Shown: positions 9,959 to 19,734, numbered from the stretch's first letter. The stretch is 64,000 bases of DNA from Tetragenococcus halophilus subsp. halophilus DSM 20339 (GCF_003841405.1 NZ_PXYA01000003.1:1-64000); one strand, 5' to 3'. Program-made: numbers and translations. Notes: generated by a model from the sequence alone, not told the origin.

Positions 9959-10009
9959 ATCTAATTAGATTCTTTTCTAAAGAGTAACTTTAATTTATCG
10001 CTTTGTCAA
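9959..10009 (-). promoter_or_regulatory. Promoter and palindromic operator of the truncated ArsR gene
   Basis: On the minus strand TTGACA (10004-10009), a 17-bp spacer and TACTCT (9981-9986) form a sigma-A promoter. The 12-bp palindrome ATCTAATTAGAT at 9959-9970 lies just downstream and is a plausible autorepression site. It is still present although the repressor is broken. Confidence 0.65.
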
Positions 10010-10124
10010 TCTATTCCCTTAAAAAATAAATAGAAGTTCATAAAAAATCCGAGTACGTTTGAATCTGTTAAAGACCCAAAAAGCGTTTGCTCTGATTGAT
10101 TAAAAAGTATAAAATACAGTTTAT

Positions 10125-11512
10125 ATCACTAGTGGTGCATTAATATAATCAGAATATTCAGATTTTAACTTTTTCTAAAAAATGACAAAAAATCAAATGC
10201 TTACGCAAGGGATGACTTTTCCAGAAAAAATTTTTTCATTATTTATCTGAATACTGTTGCAACGACGACAAATGCTATTTCGTCACGTAGGAACGAGTAA
10301 TACCCACAATTCTTCAAAAGGTTGAAAAAGCAGATGTTTTAATAGGCGCTTGATTTGGAACGGGGATTTCTTACTTCCTGTCTCTACTTTGAGTAAATAC
10401 GTCAATAGACTGGCAATCATGGCGAGAATGATTTGATTGCTTACCCCTTTTTCACTGTATGAAAATAGCTTTTTAATCGTCATATGTTGCTTGATATGCT
10501 TAAAAAATAGTTCAATTTGCCATCTCGCTTTGTACATGTCGGCCACTTCTTGGGCGGTCACATCAAAACGGTTGGTGACAAAGCGTAATTGTTTTCCTTT
10601 TTCATCCTGAATCGTGACCAAGCGAAACGGGAAGTGAAATAAACCTGAGTGCCTAACACTACCATTTGGTCACGCAAAATGTTTTTACTCTGAGAAGGTT
10701 CATAAGTTTCTAGGACATGAACTTTGGCATTTTTCTTCACTCTTGTGACGAAAAAGTAGCCGTCAGCTTCCATCTCGTCCAGTCGCTCGTAATCAATATA
10801 GCCACGATCAAAGATATAGGTCGCTTCCGGTTGATTGACAAAAACTTCTAAGTGATTGTCATCATGTTCAACCGCATTCGTGACTTCAAACTGATCCGGA
10901 TACAAGTGTTCTTTATCCATAAAACAGAGTTTTAAGTGCAGTTTGATCCCTGCTTTGGTTGAGCGAAAGTCTGCCCAAGGGTACCGAGTGGTATTTAACG
11001 AAAAAGTGGAAGAATCCACGAGATAGAGTGCGTTTCGTTTGGTCACCGGTATTTTTGACCGTGTTTTTTCCAGTAACTGCGCGAAAATCGCCCACAAAAT
11101 TTCGTCATCCATCTGGGCGAGCTCACGGGAAAGCTGCGAATGACTAATGGCATCTAACGTCATGGTCTGTTGTAGATCAGGCGAAACAAACGCTGTATCT
11201 ATTTCACGTAAACTTTCGCACTCATTGTCGATGCCATAGAGAAACACTTTCAAAAAGTGTTCAAAATCAAACTTTTTATGATACTTGTCGGCTTGAGAAA
11301 TTTTCTCACGAATAGAAAAAGGTAATTTTTTTAAAATAATATTCGAAAACCATTTATTAAAAGCTGAAATTGTTTTATACTTATCCATGTGTTTGTCCTT
11401 TGTATTGGTCTTGGATAAGTCATCCAAGACCAGTATAAAGGATTTTTTTATGGATGGAAATAGTGTGAAACATAATGAGTGAATTTAAAATGTTTCATGC
11501 ACCACTAGTGAT
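10125..11512 (-). mobile_element. IS4-family insertion sequence, third type
   Basis: 16-bp inverted repeats ATCACTAGTGGTGCAT at 10125-10140 and its inverse ending at 11512; length 1388 bp. I see no convincing target duplication. The transposase inside is frameshifted. Confidence 0.85.
10283..11427 (-). pseudogene. IS4-family transposase (third type), frameshifted
   Basis: The first frame (start 11427, or MDKYKTISAFNKWFS a little downstream) carries LYLVDSSTFSLN and TYIFDRGYIDYE, the two catalytic aspartates. The frame changes near 10615, after FTSRFAWS versus VTIQDEKGKQLRFV. The second frame holds YKARWQIELFFKHIKQ, the Y-(2)-R-(3)-E-(6)-K signature, and ends at 10283. One indel separates the catalytic halves. 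Confidence 0.88.
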
Positions 11513-11766
11513 TTAAAATATATTTTTCTATCCTATCCAAATAAACAATTCTCTAGCTCGATCACAGTAGGTGTTACTCTACTATTTTTAGCTATCCCTT
11601 TAGATTTCCACTAACTTAAATAGAAAAAGCTTTGGTTGCTATATTTTATTAACTAGGTCATTGGGGCATTTAATATTCGTAAAGCATACTTCTTTTAAAA
11701 ATAGTTCATACAACATTTATTAATTGACGCTTATATTATGTCAAACAAGTTACGTGTTATAGCTAC

Positions 11767-12186
11767 TCATTTCAGCAGTGGTAAGCTCCCTGTTAATTTA
11801 TTGATTATTTTTTTAGGCCCATACAAGCCAATGCCCATGTATTGTAAATCCGTAGCTTTCACTTGTTGAAACCTATCCATATATTCCTCATAGGTTTTAC
11901 AAGATTGAGCAAGATTAGTGAAGTCTACCGTTTCAATATTTTTATAATCTTTTTGATAAAGTCTATTACGTAAGTCAAAAAGGCTTTCTCTATTTGATTT
12001 TAAAATTGGAACAGGAATGTAGATAATCCCTGAGTGTAAAAACTGGTCGCCATCAAGAGTGTCAGGACCTATTAATTCTGGATGTTTTTTTCCTAAACTC
12101 ATTCCTAAAATGGCTGCAGTATTCGCAACTAGCCCTAAACTTAAAGCATCATCAATCAAAATAACACATTTATTTTCAGTTGACAT
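11767..12186 (-). CDS. DUF2000 family protein
   Basis: 139 residues beginning STENKCVILIDDALSLGLVANTAAILGMSLGKK and ending YGPKKIINKLTGSLPLLK, the pattern of DUF2000, a small cytosolic family of unknown reaction. RBS GGGAGGAAAG precedes the ATG. It starts 11 nt after the stop of the AraC regulator gene, so it was the second gene of that operon. The IS at 12774-14343 now lies between it and the native operon promoter, so its expression may depend on the IS. Confidence 0.85.
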   Translation of the reverse strand: MSTENKCVILIDDALSLGLVANTAAILGMSLGKKHPELIGPDTLDGDQFLHSGIIYIPVPILKSNRESLFDLRNRLYQKDYKNIETVDFTNLAQSCKTYEEYMDRFQQVKATDLQYMGIGLYGPKKIINKLTGSLPLLK

Positions 12187-12773
12187 ATCTTTCCTCCCTA
12201 TTGTTTAAAAATACCTTGGTATTGTTTCGGAGTGATACCAATGAGTGATTTAAATACACGAGTAAAGTGACTCTGGTCAGAAAATCCCACTTTTAAACTA
12301 ATAGAAAGTAACTCTTTATCGTTAGATAACAATTCTTTAGCTTCCTTTATTCGAATTGTCTGTAAATACTGATAAGGGGCAACACCAAAATATTTAGTAA
12401 AATAGCGAATAAGCGTGTATTTATTAAGATGACATCGCCTACTTAACTCTTCTAATGACACAGTAGAAGCGAAATTTTTTTCTAAATAGCTTTTAGCAAG
12501 AAGCAAATTTTCTTTTGAAGCTTCACTAAAAGCAATTTCCTCTATTTTAATATCGGCGGCATGGGCGATCAAAGCGTCGATAAAAAAATAAAGAAGTTCT
12601 TCTCTATTCAAACCATCTTTATTTTCCAATATCAATTGGTGTAAGATCAAAAAGAGTTCATCGATTTTAGGTAATTTCAAAATAGGCTTGGTAAATTTAA
12701 CAAGTTCCTCTTTGCCTGTTATCGTTGTGATGATTTCTCTCATACGTTCAATTGAAATATTTATTGCTCGATA

Positions 12774-14343
12774 ACTAAAACTTGAAAGTTCAAAAATACA
12801 GTTCATCCCTTGATAAATAAACGTTTTTTGATACAAAAATAGCATGAACGACTCAAAACTTGGTATAATAGAATTACCAAAAAACCACTAACCAAGGAGT
12901 GTTCATGCCATGTCAATTATAACACAAAAAACGTCAAATTCAGAAAAAATTTCCAACTCTGTGAGTGATTTTTTTCATCGATTCCATGTGGCTTCTGCGT
13001 TGAAAAAGGCAAACGCAGTCCATAAAAGGGGTTTTTCGGTTCCTGTTATTTTTTCGTTTTTATTGGCCTCGATCTTTACCAACGGTTCTACCTATCGGTT
13101 TTACCAAAAGCAGAAGGAACAGTTGCCTTTTTCGGATAAGACCTTTCGCAATGTCTTGAATGATCCGCACATTCATTGGCAAAAATTACTGATCTTAGTG
13201 GCTAAATCCGTCATTACTTTCCTACGTCCATTGACGGATGATGCCCGAAAGACCACGTTTATCGTGGATGACTCCATGTATACCCGCTCGAATGCGAAAA
13301 AAGTGGCGTGTGCCGCTTTACAATACGACCATGCCAAGAAAAAATATTTCAAAGGATTTCGTTATTTACAATTAGGCTGGAGTGATGGCAATAGCTTTGT
13401 CCCTGTTGCTTTTTCGTTGCTCTCCGGGAAAAGAAAGCTCCAATCTGATCTTGATATCGGGGATCAACGCACGAATAGGGGGAAACGTAAAGCTCAAGCG
13501 CTTCGTAAAGGCACGGAAGTGACACTGGAACTGCTTCGATCGGCTTTGAACCAAGGGATCTCTGCAGATTATGTTTTATTTGACACCTGGTTTTCCAGTC
13601 CCAAAATGTTCCAACAGGTCCGTGACCTGAAATGCCACTGCGTAGCGATGGTTAAACGTAGTCAAAAGATCTACTATCGTTATCAAGGCCAAAAGATGGA
13701 TGTCAAAGAAATCTTCAAACGAAATAAAAAGCGCCGCGGTCGTTCTCGCTATCTTTTGAGTGTCCAAGTAGAAGCTGTCGTAGAAGGGGAAGTTTTTCCT
13801 ATTAAGTTGGTATATATTCGCAATCGCAATAAACGAAACGACTATTTGGTCTTAGCTTCGACCGATATCGATCTAACCGAAGACGAAATCATCCAGCTCT
13901 ATGCTAGACGCTGGTCGGTGGAAGTCTACTTCAAGATGTGCAAACAATACTTAAAATTAGCCAAGTACCAAGGGATTTCTTATGACGGGATCTTTGCGCA
14001 TACGACACTGGTAGCTATCGGTTATATGATCCTAGCGGTGCAAGAACGTGAAAGTAAAGACGACCGAACGCTTGGCGAGTTATTTTATCTTCTCATTGAT
14101 GAGCTTTCCGAGCTTTCTGTATCGGAAGCCATTTTGCAATTACTCGTTTTATTCCAAGAAGCTTTTGCGGATGAATATGTTTTGGATGAAGCCGTATTAA
14201 ATAACATTATCGAACAGTTCCTTGAAAAACTACCTTTCTCCATGCAAAAACAGCTCAAGCAAGCAGGTTGAAGTTAACTTTTGTGCATAAGATGCTTGGT
14301 ATACCAAGGGATACGTATCGAAAAATAGGTTTCAAGTTTTAGT
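12774..14343 (+). mobile_element. IS4-family insertion sequence, copy 2 (intact)
   Basis: Ends ACTAAAACTTGAAA at 12774 and TTTCAAGTTTTAGT at 14343, with the direct repeat CGATA at 12769-12773 and 14344-14348. Length 1570 bp. The target is an AraC regulator gene. Large internal stretches are nearly identical to copy 1 at 4121, implying a recent common source. Confidence 0.95.
12910..14271 (+). CDS. IS4-family DDE transposase
   Basis: A full-length 453-residue transposase. DDE residues: IVDDSMYTRS, LFDTWFSSPKM and YARRWSVEVYFKMCK (IS4 Y-(2)-R-(3)-E-(6)-K signature). AAGGAGTG lies upstream of the ATG. This is the intact version of the broken transposase at 4257-5617 and may supply both copies in trans. 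Confidence 0.95.
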   Translation: MSIITQKTSNSEKISNSVSDFFHRFHVASALKKANAVHKRGFSVPVIFSFLLASIFTNGSTYRFYQKQKEQLPFSDKTFRNVLNDPHIHWQKLLILVAKSVITFLRPLTDDARKTTFIVDDSMYTRSNAKKVACAALQYDHAKKKYFKGFRYLQLGWSDGNSFVPVAFSLLSGKRKLQSDLDIGDQRTNRGKRKAQALRKGTEVTLELLRSALNQGISADYVLFDTWFSSPKMFQQVRDLKCHCVAMVKRSQKIYYRYQGQKMDVKEIFKRNKKRRGRSRYLLSVQVEAVVEGEVFPIKLVYIRNRNKRNDYLVLASTDIDLTEDEIIQLYARRWSVEVYFKMCKQYLKLAKYQGISYDGIFAHTTLVAIGYMILAVQERESKDDRTLGELFYLLIDELSELSVSEAILQLLVLFQEAFADEYVLDEAVLNNIIEQFLEKLPFSMQKQLKQAG

Positions 14344-14716
14344 CGATAAGTTAAATCCAACGCCTCAACTTGTGTACATCCATGGCTATCAAAAGGATTA
14401 AACAACAGAAAGTCTCCTGGATTTACCTCATATTCCAACGTATTGCATGTTAAATTTCGTTTTCCTTTTTCGACAAAACCAATGACATAATAGTCATGAA
14501 AATGATTCGGAAAACTTTGAGAGACACCTTCAAAATAATACCCTTCTAGCTTTAACTGCTTGTCAAAATAAATTTCTCGAAAGTCTTTACTCATGTGATT
14601 TTGCTACCTCGCTTTTAAATTATCATAGCTACTGCTTTTTTTCTTGAATGATATTGACAATTACAATAAATATGAAAAAGAAGTATCAATTATTTTGGGA
14701 AGTCTCCCTTAACTTG

Positions 14717-15577
14717 CTATTTATCCATAGTTTCTACTTTACCAAGTTTTGTCAATTCTTTTACTACCTCAGGATTATGATGGTCCATAAATAGCGTTTG
14801 ATGATTATCTAGTTGAGCTAATTGCTCTAGTTCTATTTCTGTTAATTGAAAATCAAAAATCGAAAAATTCTCTACCATTCGTTCTGGATGTACTGTTTTA
14901 GGAATAACCACAACACCTAACTGAGTCAAGTAGCGAAGGGTTACCTGAGCTGCTGTTTTATGATATTTCTGTCCGATAGTTGACAGAAGCTTATGGTTAA
15001 ATAAATCATTCTTCCCTTCGGCTAAGGGGCTCCACGCTTCGGGTGTAATATCATATTCTGTCATTATTTTTCTAAGTTCTTTTTGTTGGTAAAAAGGATG
15101 TAGTTTCACTTGATTAATCGCAGGTGTAACTGTAGAAAATTCCGCTAAATCCACAAGTCGATCACTATAAAAATTACTTACACCGATCACTCTTATTTTG
15201 CCTTGTTGATAGTATTCAGTCAGTGCCTGATAGGTCCCATAATAATCATTTAATGCTTGATGAATCAATACTAAGTCAAGGTAATCCGTCTGCAAATTTT
15301 CTAAAGATTTTTCAAGCGACAATTTCGTTTTTTCATAACCCGCATTAGACACCCAAACTTTGGTTGTCAGAAAAATATCTTCTCTTGCAACTGCGCTTTG
15401 TGCAATAGCTTGCCCGACGGCTTGTTCATTTAAATACGCTTGTGCTGTATCGATTAACCGATAACCAACCTCTAAAGCCTTAGATACACATTGTTCGCAT
15501 TCTTTTTCTTCAATTTGATAGACACCGTAACCTAACATAGGCATTTTTACCCCATTATTTAATCGAATATATTCCAT
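14717..15577 (-). CDS. Aldo/keto reductase
   Basis: A 286-residue NADPH-dependent reductase of the AKR5/2,5-diketogluconate reductase-like group that reduces aldehydes or ketones to alcohols. The catalytic tetrad is visible: Asp43 (RLIDTAQAY), Tyr48, Lys73 (LTTKVW) and His106 (VLIHQ); the cofactor segment VVVIPKTVHPERMVENF is near residue 230. It is divergent from a MerR regulator across a 105-bp gap with a MerR-type promoter, suggesting induction by an electrophile such as a reactive aldehyde. Confidence 0.93.
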   Translation of the reverse strand: MEYIRLNNGVKMPMLGYGVYQIEEKECEQCVSKALEVGYRLIDTAQAYLNEQAVGQAIAQSAVAREDIFLTTKVWVSNAGYEKTKLSLEKSLENLQTDYLDLVLIHQALNDYYGTYQALTEYYQQGKIRVIGVSNFYSDRLVDLAEFSTVTPAINQVKLHPFYQQKELRKIMTEYDITPEAWSPLAEGKNDLFNHKLLSTIGQKYHKTAAQVTLRYLTQLGVVVIPKTVHPERMVENFSIFDFQLTEIELEQLAQLDNHQTLFMDHHNPEVVKELTKLGKVETMDK

Positions 15578-15611
15578 AATCCATCTTCCCTTCTAAAATT
15601 GATGATTTACA

Positions 15612-15651
15612 ATTTTAGTGTAATGCTTTAGAGTAACTCTAAAGCAAGCGT
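15612..15651 (-). promoter_or_regulatory. MerR-type promoter of the aldo/keto reductase
   Basis: On the minus strand TTGCTT, a 19-bp spacer and TACACT form the stretched promoter characteristic of MerR activation. The spacer holds a near-complete palindrome, GCTTTAGAGT and its exact inverse around one base (15625-15645). Confidence 0.8.
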
Positions 15652-15682
15652 TTATAAAAAATATTTTGGAGGGTGATGATTA

Positions 15683-16126
15683 GTGCTCTATAGTGTGCAA
15701 GAAGTTGCGGATATCCTAAATATGAATGTTCACACCATTCGTTATTATACGAACCAAGAATTGATTCCTAATCTCAAAAGAGACTCACACGGCTATCGAA
15801 AATTTAATGAAGAATCTATCAATTGGTTGATTATTATCTACTATTTACGCCAATGTCAGATGACCATCCGTCAGATTCGTCATTATATTTCATTATGCCT
15901 AAAGGGAAATCCGACGATCACAGAACGATATAAAATTATCACAAGCTTACGAGAAAAAACAAAGCAACAAATATCTGACGCAGAAACGCGCTTGAATTTT
16001 CTAAATGAAAAACTGACACAATTTGACCAAATTCTTAATGGAGAAATAACTGATGAACTCAACCCTATCTATTGGACAAATAAAAAAGAACAATTTATAA
16101 AAGAACGATTGGAAGAAAAACAATAA
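15683..16126 (+). CDS. MerR family transcriptional regulator
   Basis: 147 residues: N-terminal MerR HTH (YSVQEVADILNMNVHTIRYYTNQELIPNLKRDSHGYRKF, residues 3-41), a second helical unit to about 75, then a dimerisation coiled coil (TSLREKTKQQISDAETRLNFLNEKL). There are no metal-binding cysteines, so it is of the organic-ligand or aldehyde-sensing kind. The GTG start at 15683 follows GGAGGGTG. It is divergent from the aldo/keto reductase and probably activates it and controls itself from the shared palindrome. Confidence 0.9.
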   Translation: MLYSVQEVADILNMNVHTIRYYTNQELIPNLKRDSHGYRKFNEESINWLIIIYYLRQCQMTIRQIRHYISLCLKGNPTITERYKIITSLREKTKQQISDAETRLNFLNEKLTQFDQILNGEITDELNPIYWTNKKEQFIKERLEEKQ

Positions 16127-16139
16127 AAAACACACGAGT

Positions 16140-16206
16140 TGATTTGAGCCAACCTCCAAAGTTAGATTTTAAGTCTAGCTTCTGAGAATTGGCTCAAATT
16201 TTTTCC
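16140..16206. terminator. Hairpin between converging regulators
   Basis: GATTTGAGCCAA pairs with TTGGCTCAAATT across a 36-base loop, followed by TTTT. It probably ends merR and the converging arsR gene. Confidence 0.6.
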
Positions 16207-16898
16207 TATTCTTTTTCTGCAGGCTTAAATCCAAACTCAGCGACAAAGCCCTGATATCCTTGAGGCGTAACCCTCACAGAACGATGAATCGTCCCTTCTT
16301 CCAACCACTGCAAAGTAAGTAATTTTTTCGTTAACTGTAAAGCAAAGGGCCCCGCAATATGAAACTTGCGTTCAGTCCAGTCAACATGATAAGGAATCGT
16401 TTGTGTTAAAAACTTTTTTGTAGATGTTAGACCAAATTCTTGGGTCCACACATACCCCTTCTGCGTTAATAAAGCGGAATTTCCTAAATCTTTAATATAA
16501 CCTAAATTGTTCATCGCCTTGGTTAACTGAATTCCCAGATTTCCTGCTAGATGACCATAGCAAGTTCGTGCATAAGAGAGCGCCCTTTTATCTAAAGAAT
16601 CTCTCATCGAACAAACTTCAATCTCAGGGGAAAGCGCAAGCATTCCTTCCACTACTTCTGCGACTTTTGGATTAGCAATATAATAATAACGATACTTCCC
16701 TGATTTCTGTTGGTTAAGAAACCCCGCCTTCATTAATTTTGCTAGGTGCTCACTTGTTGTTTGGGGAGATACTTTGACCATCTTAGCAATTTCACCTGCA
16801 GGTAAGGCTTTGCCATCGCTTAAAGCCACGAGTATCGCCATACGCGTCGGATGGCCAAATAGAGCACTAGTGCTATAAAAGTTCTTATAAATAGACAT
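16206..16898 (-). CDS. ArsR-family regulator with long C-terminal domain
   Basis: 230 residues. The winged helix lies at residues 7-80 (FGHPTRMAILVALSDGKALPAGEIAKMVKVSPQTTSEHLAKLMKAG). The remaining 150 residues include EVCSMRDSLDKRALSYARTCYGHLAGNLG, a pattern shared by the larger ArsR/HTH_20 regulators rather than the small metal sensors. Two cysteines (CSM, TCYG) are present but form no classical ArsR metal motif. It is divergent from a DHA2 pump and is likely its local repressor. Confidence 0.88.
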   Translation of the reverse strand: MSIYKNFYSTSALFGHPTRMAILVALSDGKALPAGEIAKMVKVSPQTTSEHLAKLMKAGFLNQQKSGKYRYYYIANPKVAEVVEGMLALSPEIEVCSMRDSLDKRALSYARTCYGHLAGNLGIQLTKAMNNLGYIKDLGNSALLTQKGYVWTQEFGLTSTKKFLTQTIPYHVDWTERKFHIAGPFALQLTKKLLTLQWLEEGTIHRSVRVTPQGYQGFVAEFGFKPAEKE

Positions 16899-16933
16899 AC
16901 TCTCCCTCCTTGCCTTTTTTTAAGTATAGCATT

Positions 16934-16962
16934 TATATCATTCGGCGGAGGACGAAATATAT
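16934..16962. promoter_or_regulatory. Imperfect inverted repeat in the arsR/MFS gap
   Basis: ATATCATTCG and CGAAATATAT are inverted with two mismatches around GCGGAGGA. It sits between the divergent starts and is a candidate repressor operator. Confidence 0.4.
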
Positions 16963-17000
16963 CTTTGTTATAGTCAAATAATAGCAAAGGAGATGTTTTT

Positions 17001-18374
17001 ATGAATGAGAAAATTACGAATGGCAAAAAGCCACAACTCAGTCACGCCCTGACTTTTGTTGCTTGTATGGGAATGTTTTTATCCACCTTAGATACAGGGA
17101 TTATGAACGTAGCACTGCCCTTTTTCACCCAATTTTTTAACACGCATGAGAATATTGCCGCAATGAGTGTTGTAGGTTACACAGTCAGCTTAGCCGCCGT
17201 TATTATGCCTTTAGGCAGTCTAAGCGATCGAATAGGCAAATTGAAAATTTCATTTTTCGGCTTTTTGTTATTTGGCATAAGTTCACTGTTATGCGGTTTA
17301 GCACCCAATATCCTATTTCTAATTATTTTTAGAGTTTTTCAAGGCATTGGAGCTGCTGCCTTACAAGCGACTTCCTCTGCTTTGATTACTTCTTATGTAA
17401 AAAAAGAACAACTTAATAAAGCCTTAGGTACGTTGGGCATTGCCATTGGGTTAGGTCCTGTTTTAGGTCCATCTATCGGCGGAATGTTTCTATCCTTAGG
17501 TGCCTGGCAATGGATTTTTTGGATCAATATTCCTTTAGTTTTAGTAACTTTATTTGTTAATCTCTTTTTATTAAAACAAATAAAAAGCTCCCCAGTTAAA
17601 ATCAATTCTTTCGATTATAAAGGAACCAGTTTATGCTTAACTGCCATTGTTTTGTTGCTTAGCGGATTAAATTTCATCGTTGAACCAAGTCAACTAGCCT
17701 TAGGAACAATCTTTATTCTGGGTGCAATGATTGTTTTCATTATGCTGATTAAAGTGGAACAAAAGCAAGAAAATCCGCTTTTTCATTTACAAGATTATCG
17801 GAAAAGTAAAATCGCTTTAGACTTACTGGAAACAGCGCTTCTAGGGTTTGCGACTTCAATGATATTTTTGTTACCACCTTTTTTACTCGAACAACTTTTA
17901 CACATTAGTTCAGGAAAGACCGGCTTGTATGTATTAGGAGCGCCTATCGGATTGGTTGTATTTTCTAAAATCAGCGGAAATCTAAATGATGGAACAAAAC
18001 ATCAGCAATTTGTCAGAATTGGCTTATGGACAATGTTTATTTCTTTTATATTGTTAGCACTCACTTCAAAGTTATGGACGCCTATTTTAGTCACTTCTTT
18101 GTTATTTATATATGGTGCAGGCGCTGGATTCTTTCAACCAGCCAATATTGCGCTTATCATGCAGTCATCTTCGCAAAAAATGCAAAGTGAGGCCGGTTCT
18201 TTACAACGGATGATTCAAAATATCGGAATCGCCATAAGCACCACCGTGGGCTCAGGCATTTTGATTCTGCCATTTTCATTAAGGACAAATCTGACGATCG
18301 GATGGGGGTTAACTACTAGCTTATTATTCATCACTCTTTTTACCCATTTGTTTATTAAAAGAGCCAAAAAATAA
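17001..18374 (+). CDS. MFS drug-efflux transporter, DHA2 type
   Basis: A 457-residue, about 14-helix transporter of the EmrB/QacA group that exports toxic compounds in exchange for protons. Visible: FLSTLDTGIMNVALPFF (motif D1), LGSLSDRIGKLK (motif A), and GIAIGLGPVLGPSIGGMFLSLGAWQWIFWINIP (motif C and the DHA2 W-R/Q-W-I-F-x-I-N-x-P block). RBS AAAGGAG lies 8 nt before the ATG. Divergent from the ArsR-type regulator. Substrate unknown. Confidence 0.92.
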   Translation: MNEKITNGKKPQLSHALTFVACMGMFLSTLDTGIMNVALPFFTQFFNTHENIAAMSVVGYTVSLAAVIMPLGSLSDRIGKLKISFFGFLLFGISSLLCGLAPNILFLIIFRVFQGIGAAALQATSSALITSYVKKEQLNKALGTLGIAIGLGPVLGPSIGGMFLSLGAWQWIFWINIPLVLVTLFVNLFLLKQIKSSPVKINSFDYKGTSLCLTAIVLLLSGLNFIVEPSQLALGTIFILGAMIVFIMLIKVEQKQENPLFHLQDYRKSKIALDLLETALLGFATSMIFLLPPFLLEQLLHISSGKTGLYVLGAPIGLVVFSKISGNLNDGTKHQQFVRIGLWTMFISFILLALTSKLWTPILVTSLLFIYGAGAGFFQPANIALIMQSSSQKMQSEAGSLQRMIQNIGIAISTTVGSGILILPFSLRTNLTIGWGLTTSLLFITLFTHLFIKRAKK

Positions 18375-18501
18375 GTAAGGAAGAGCTTCTCGCAAAAGCT
18401 TTTAAAATAAATTTATCCCGAATACCAAGAATAAAAGGAATGTACAACAAAAAAGTGAAGTTAGGACTGTTTTGACATGTTCAACTTCCTTTTACTATTC
18501 A

Positions 18502-18699
18502 TTAAACTTTTATCATATAAAAACTATCTTCAATTAATGCGAATAGTTCACCAACACTTACTTCACTCAGTAAAATTGTAACCCAATACTTTTTATCCAT
18601 AAGATAGGCCGGTAGAAACTCATCTTTCATCACTAAAAGTTCAAGAAACGCTGAATTCAATTTAATATCTGTGATACCTAATTCTTCTTTTCCTTTCAA
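18502..18699 (-). pseudogene. C-terminal fragment of an MmcQ/YjbR-like protein
   Basis: 65 residues matching the end of the MmcQ/YjbR family: KLNSAFLELLVMKDEFLPAYLMDKKYWVTILLSEVSVGELFALIEDSFYMI. Full members are about 115 residues with a CyaY-like fold. The N-terminal half is not found upstream in any frame, so this is read as a truncated remnant, although an ATG at 18699 exists. Confidence 0.6.
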
Positions 18700-18844
18700 T
18701 CACAAATTTTGCACCTGTTTATTTGACCACTCTGATTGTAAATAACATAGGAGGAAAAAACATTATTCTAACATAACTAATCCTTGTAAAGGGCGCTTAT
18801 TATTTTGTGAACTATATGAGTTTAATTAGGTCTGAAGATAAAGA

Positions 18845-18866
18845 AAAACGGTCTTAATCAGACCGC
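18845..18866 (-). terminator. Terminator of the DJ-1/PfpI gene
   Basis: On the minus strand CGGTCT pairs with AGACCG around GATTA, followed by TTTTTC. Confidence 0.7.
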
Positions 18867-18870
18867 AAAG

Positions 18871-19461
18871 CTACGAGAACGGATCTCCATATTTTTCAAC
18901 ATACCCATAATAGCCCATTTTATATAAATCAATTGTCTTCGTGATTTCTTTTGGTTCATCAAAACGAACCGCTTCTAAACACAGTTGGCTAAATTCTAAC
19001 GGCGCAGTACCATTAGCTGTGATCAAGTTGCGGTCCCTTACCGCTTGCTCTTCACAAAAATCAGCCGCATTCGTATAACTTTCAAAATCTGTCCATAAAA
19101 ATTGAGTGTTGCCTGTATGTTTGTATCCCTCTAAAAGGCCATTTTGTGCTAGAAAATCTACTGCCCCGCATATAGCACTAACAATATTTCCTTGTTTTAA
19201 ATGATAAGTAACCAGTTTTACTATGCTTGAATTTGTAATTTCCCATGAATTACCACCTATTAAAACCAAAAGATCAATGTTTTGCGGAATATTTTCTATT
19301 AAGTAGTCTACATCTACTTGAAATCCACCAATGGAAGTAACTTTAGGTTTGATTGAAGCCGTCTTAACATTCCAAGTTGTATCACTGTTAAGTATACTAG
19401 CAATATATGAGGGTTCCCAATCAGCATATTCATCTAATAAAAATACTATGGCTTGTTTCAT
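18871..19461 (-). CDS. DJ-1/PfpI family protein
   Basis: 196 residues with the class-I glutamine-amidotransferase-like fold. The nucleophile elbow is VSAICGAVDFLA (Cys98) and the conserved acid is Glu16 in YADWEPSYI. Members act as glyoxalase III, deglycase-like or stress chaperones, or are proteases by old annotation; the exact activity cannot be told from sequence. It is a single gene with its own terminator. Confidence 0.88.
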   Translation of the reverse strand: MKQAIVFLLDEYADWEPSYIASILNSDTTWNVKTASIKPKVTSIGGFQVDVDYLIENIPQNIDLLVLIGGNSWEITNSSIVKLVTYHLKQGNIVSAICGAVDFLAQNGLLEGYKHTGNTQFLWTDFESYTNAADFCEEQAVRDRNLITANGTAPLEFSQLCLEAVRFDEPKEITKTIDLYKMGYYGYVEKYGDPFS

Positions 19462-19576
19462 TAAACAATCGCCTCCGTTCCTTTATGTGAATAGTTTACC
19501 ATTAAAAGAATAAATGACCAACTTATGCTCATTTTTTAAATTATTTAAAGTGTAACTCTAGTGAATCTCACACTTT

Positions 19577-19653
19577 TAAGAAAGTTTTTATAGTTACAAA
19601 CGCTTAATACAACAACTGCAAGAATAAATAAATTAGTGAGTAAGCTTTTCAAA
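19577..19653 (-). pseudogene. Remnant of a small membrane protein paralog
   Basis: On the minus strand TTG AAA AGC... reads MKSLLTNLFILAVVVLSVCNYKNFLK, clearly related to the first 20 residues of the small membrane protein at 26444-26632 (MKKLFTNSFTLAVILLIAFR), with matching nucleotide sequence (ACTGCAAGA, AATTAGTGA). The relation stops after about 16 codons. Confidence 0.45.
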
Positions 19654-19734
19654 AGCCTTCCCTCGATCGCAATAAATATCCAGCTTAGTGGACTGTAGCA
19701 ATTATTTTTGTTATACGTGTTAAAGTTTCATTTC

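Larger units (their letters stand above)
12198..14594 (-). pseudogene. AraC-family regulator gene split by an IS
   Basis: Two parts of one gene flank the IS. 14594-14344 encodes the cupin-like sensor domain (FPNHFHDYYVIGFVEKGKRNLTCN... LDLTY); 12773-12198 encodes RAINISIERMREI... followed by two AraC HTH motifs (STVSLEELSRRCHLNKYTLIRYF and ISLKVGFSDQSHFTRVFKS). Removing the IS and one CGATA copy restores the continuous reading DLTYRAINISI and a protein of about 275 residues. Transcription of the C-terminal half from the IS edge would yield an unregulated DNA-binding domain at most. Confidence 0.92.

Noticed and set aside
10125-11512. Target duplication for the third IS type
   Set aside because: Flanks GTTTAT and TTAAAA do not agree at any plausible length, so none is claimed.
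11513-11766. Short frame reading QFSSSITVGVTLLFLAIPLDF as a membrane gene
   Set aside because: It opens only about 25 codons, has no start with RBS and is closed by stops. At most debris of a lost membrane protein.
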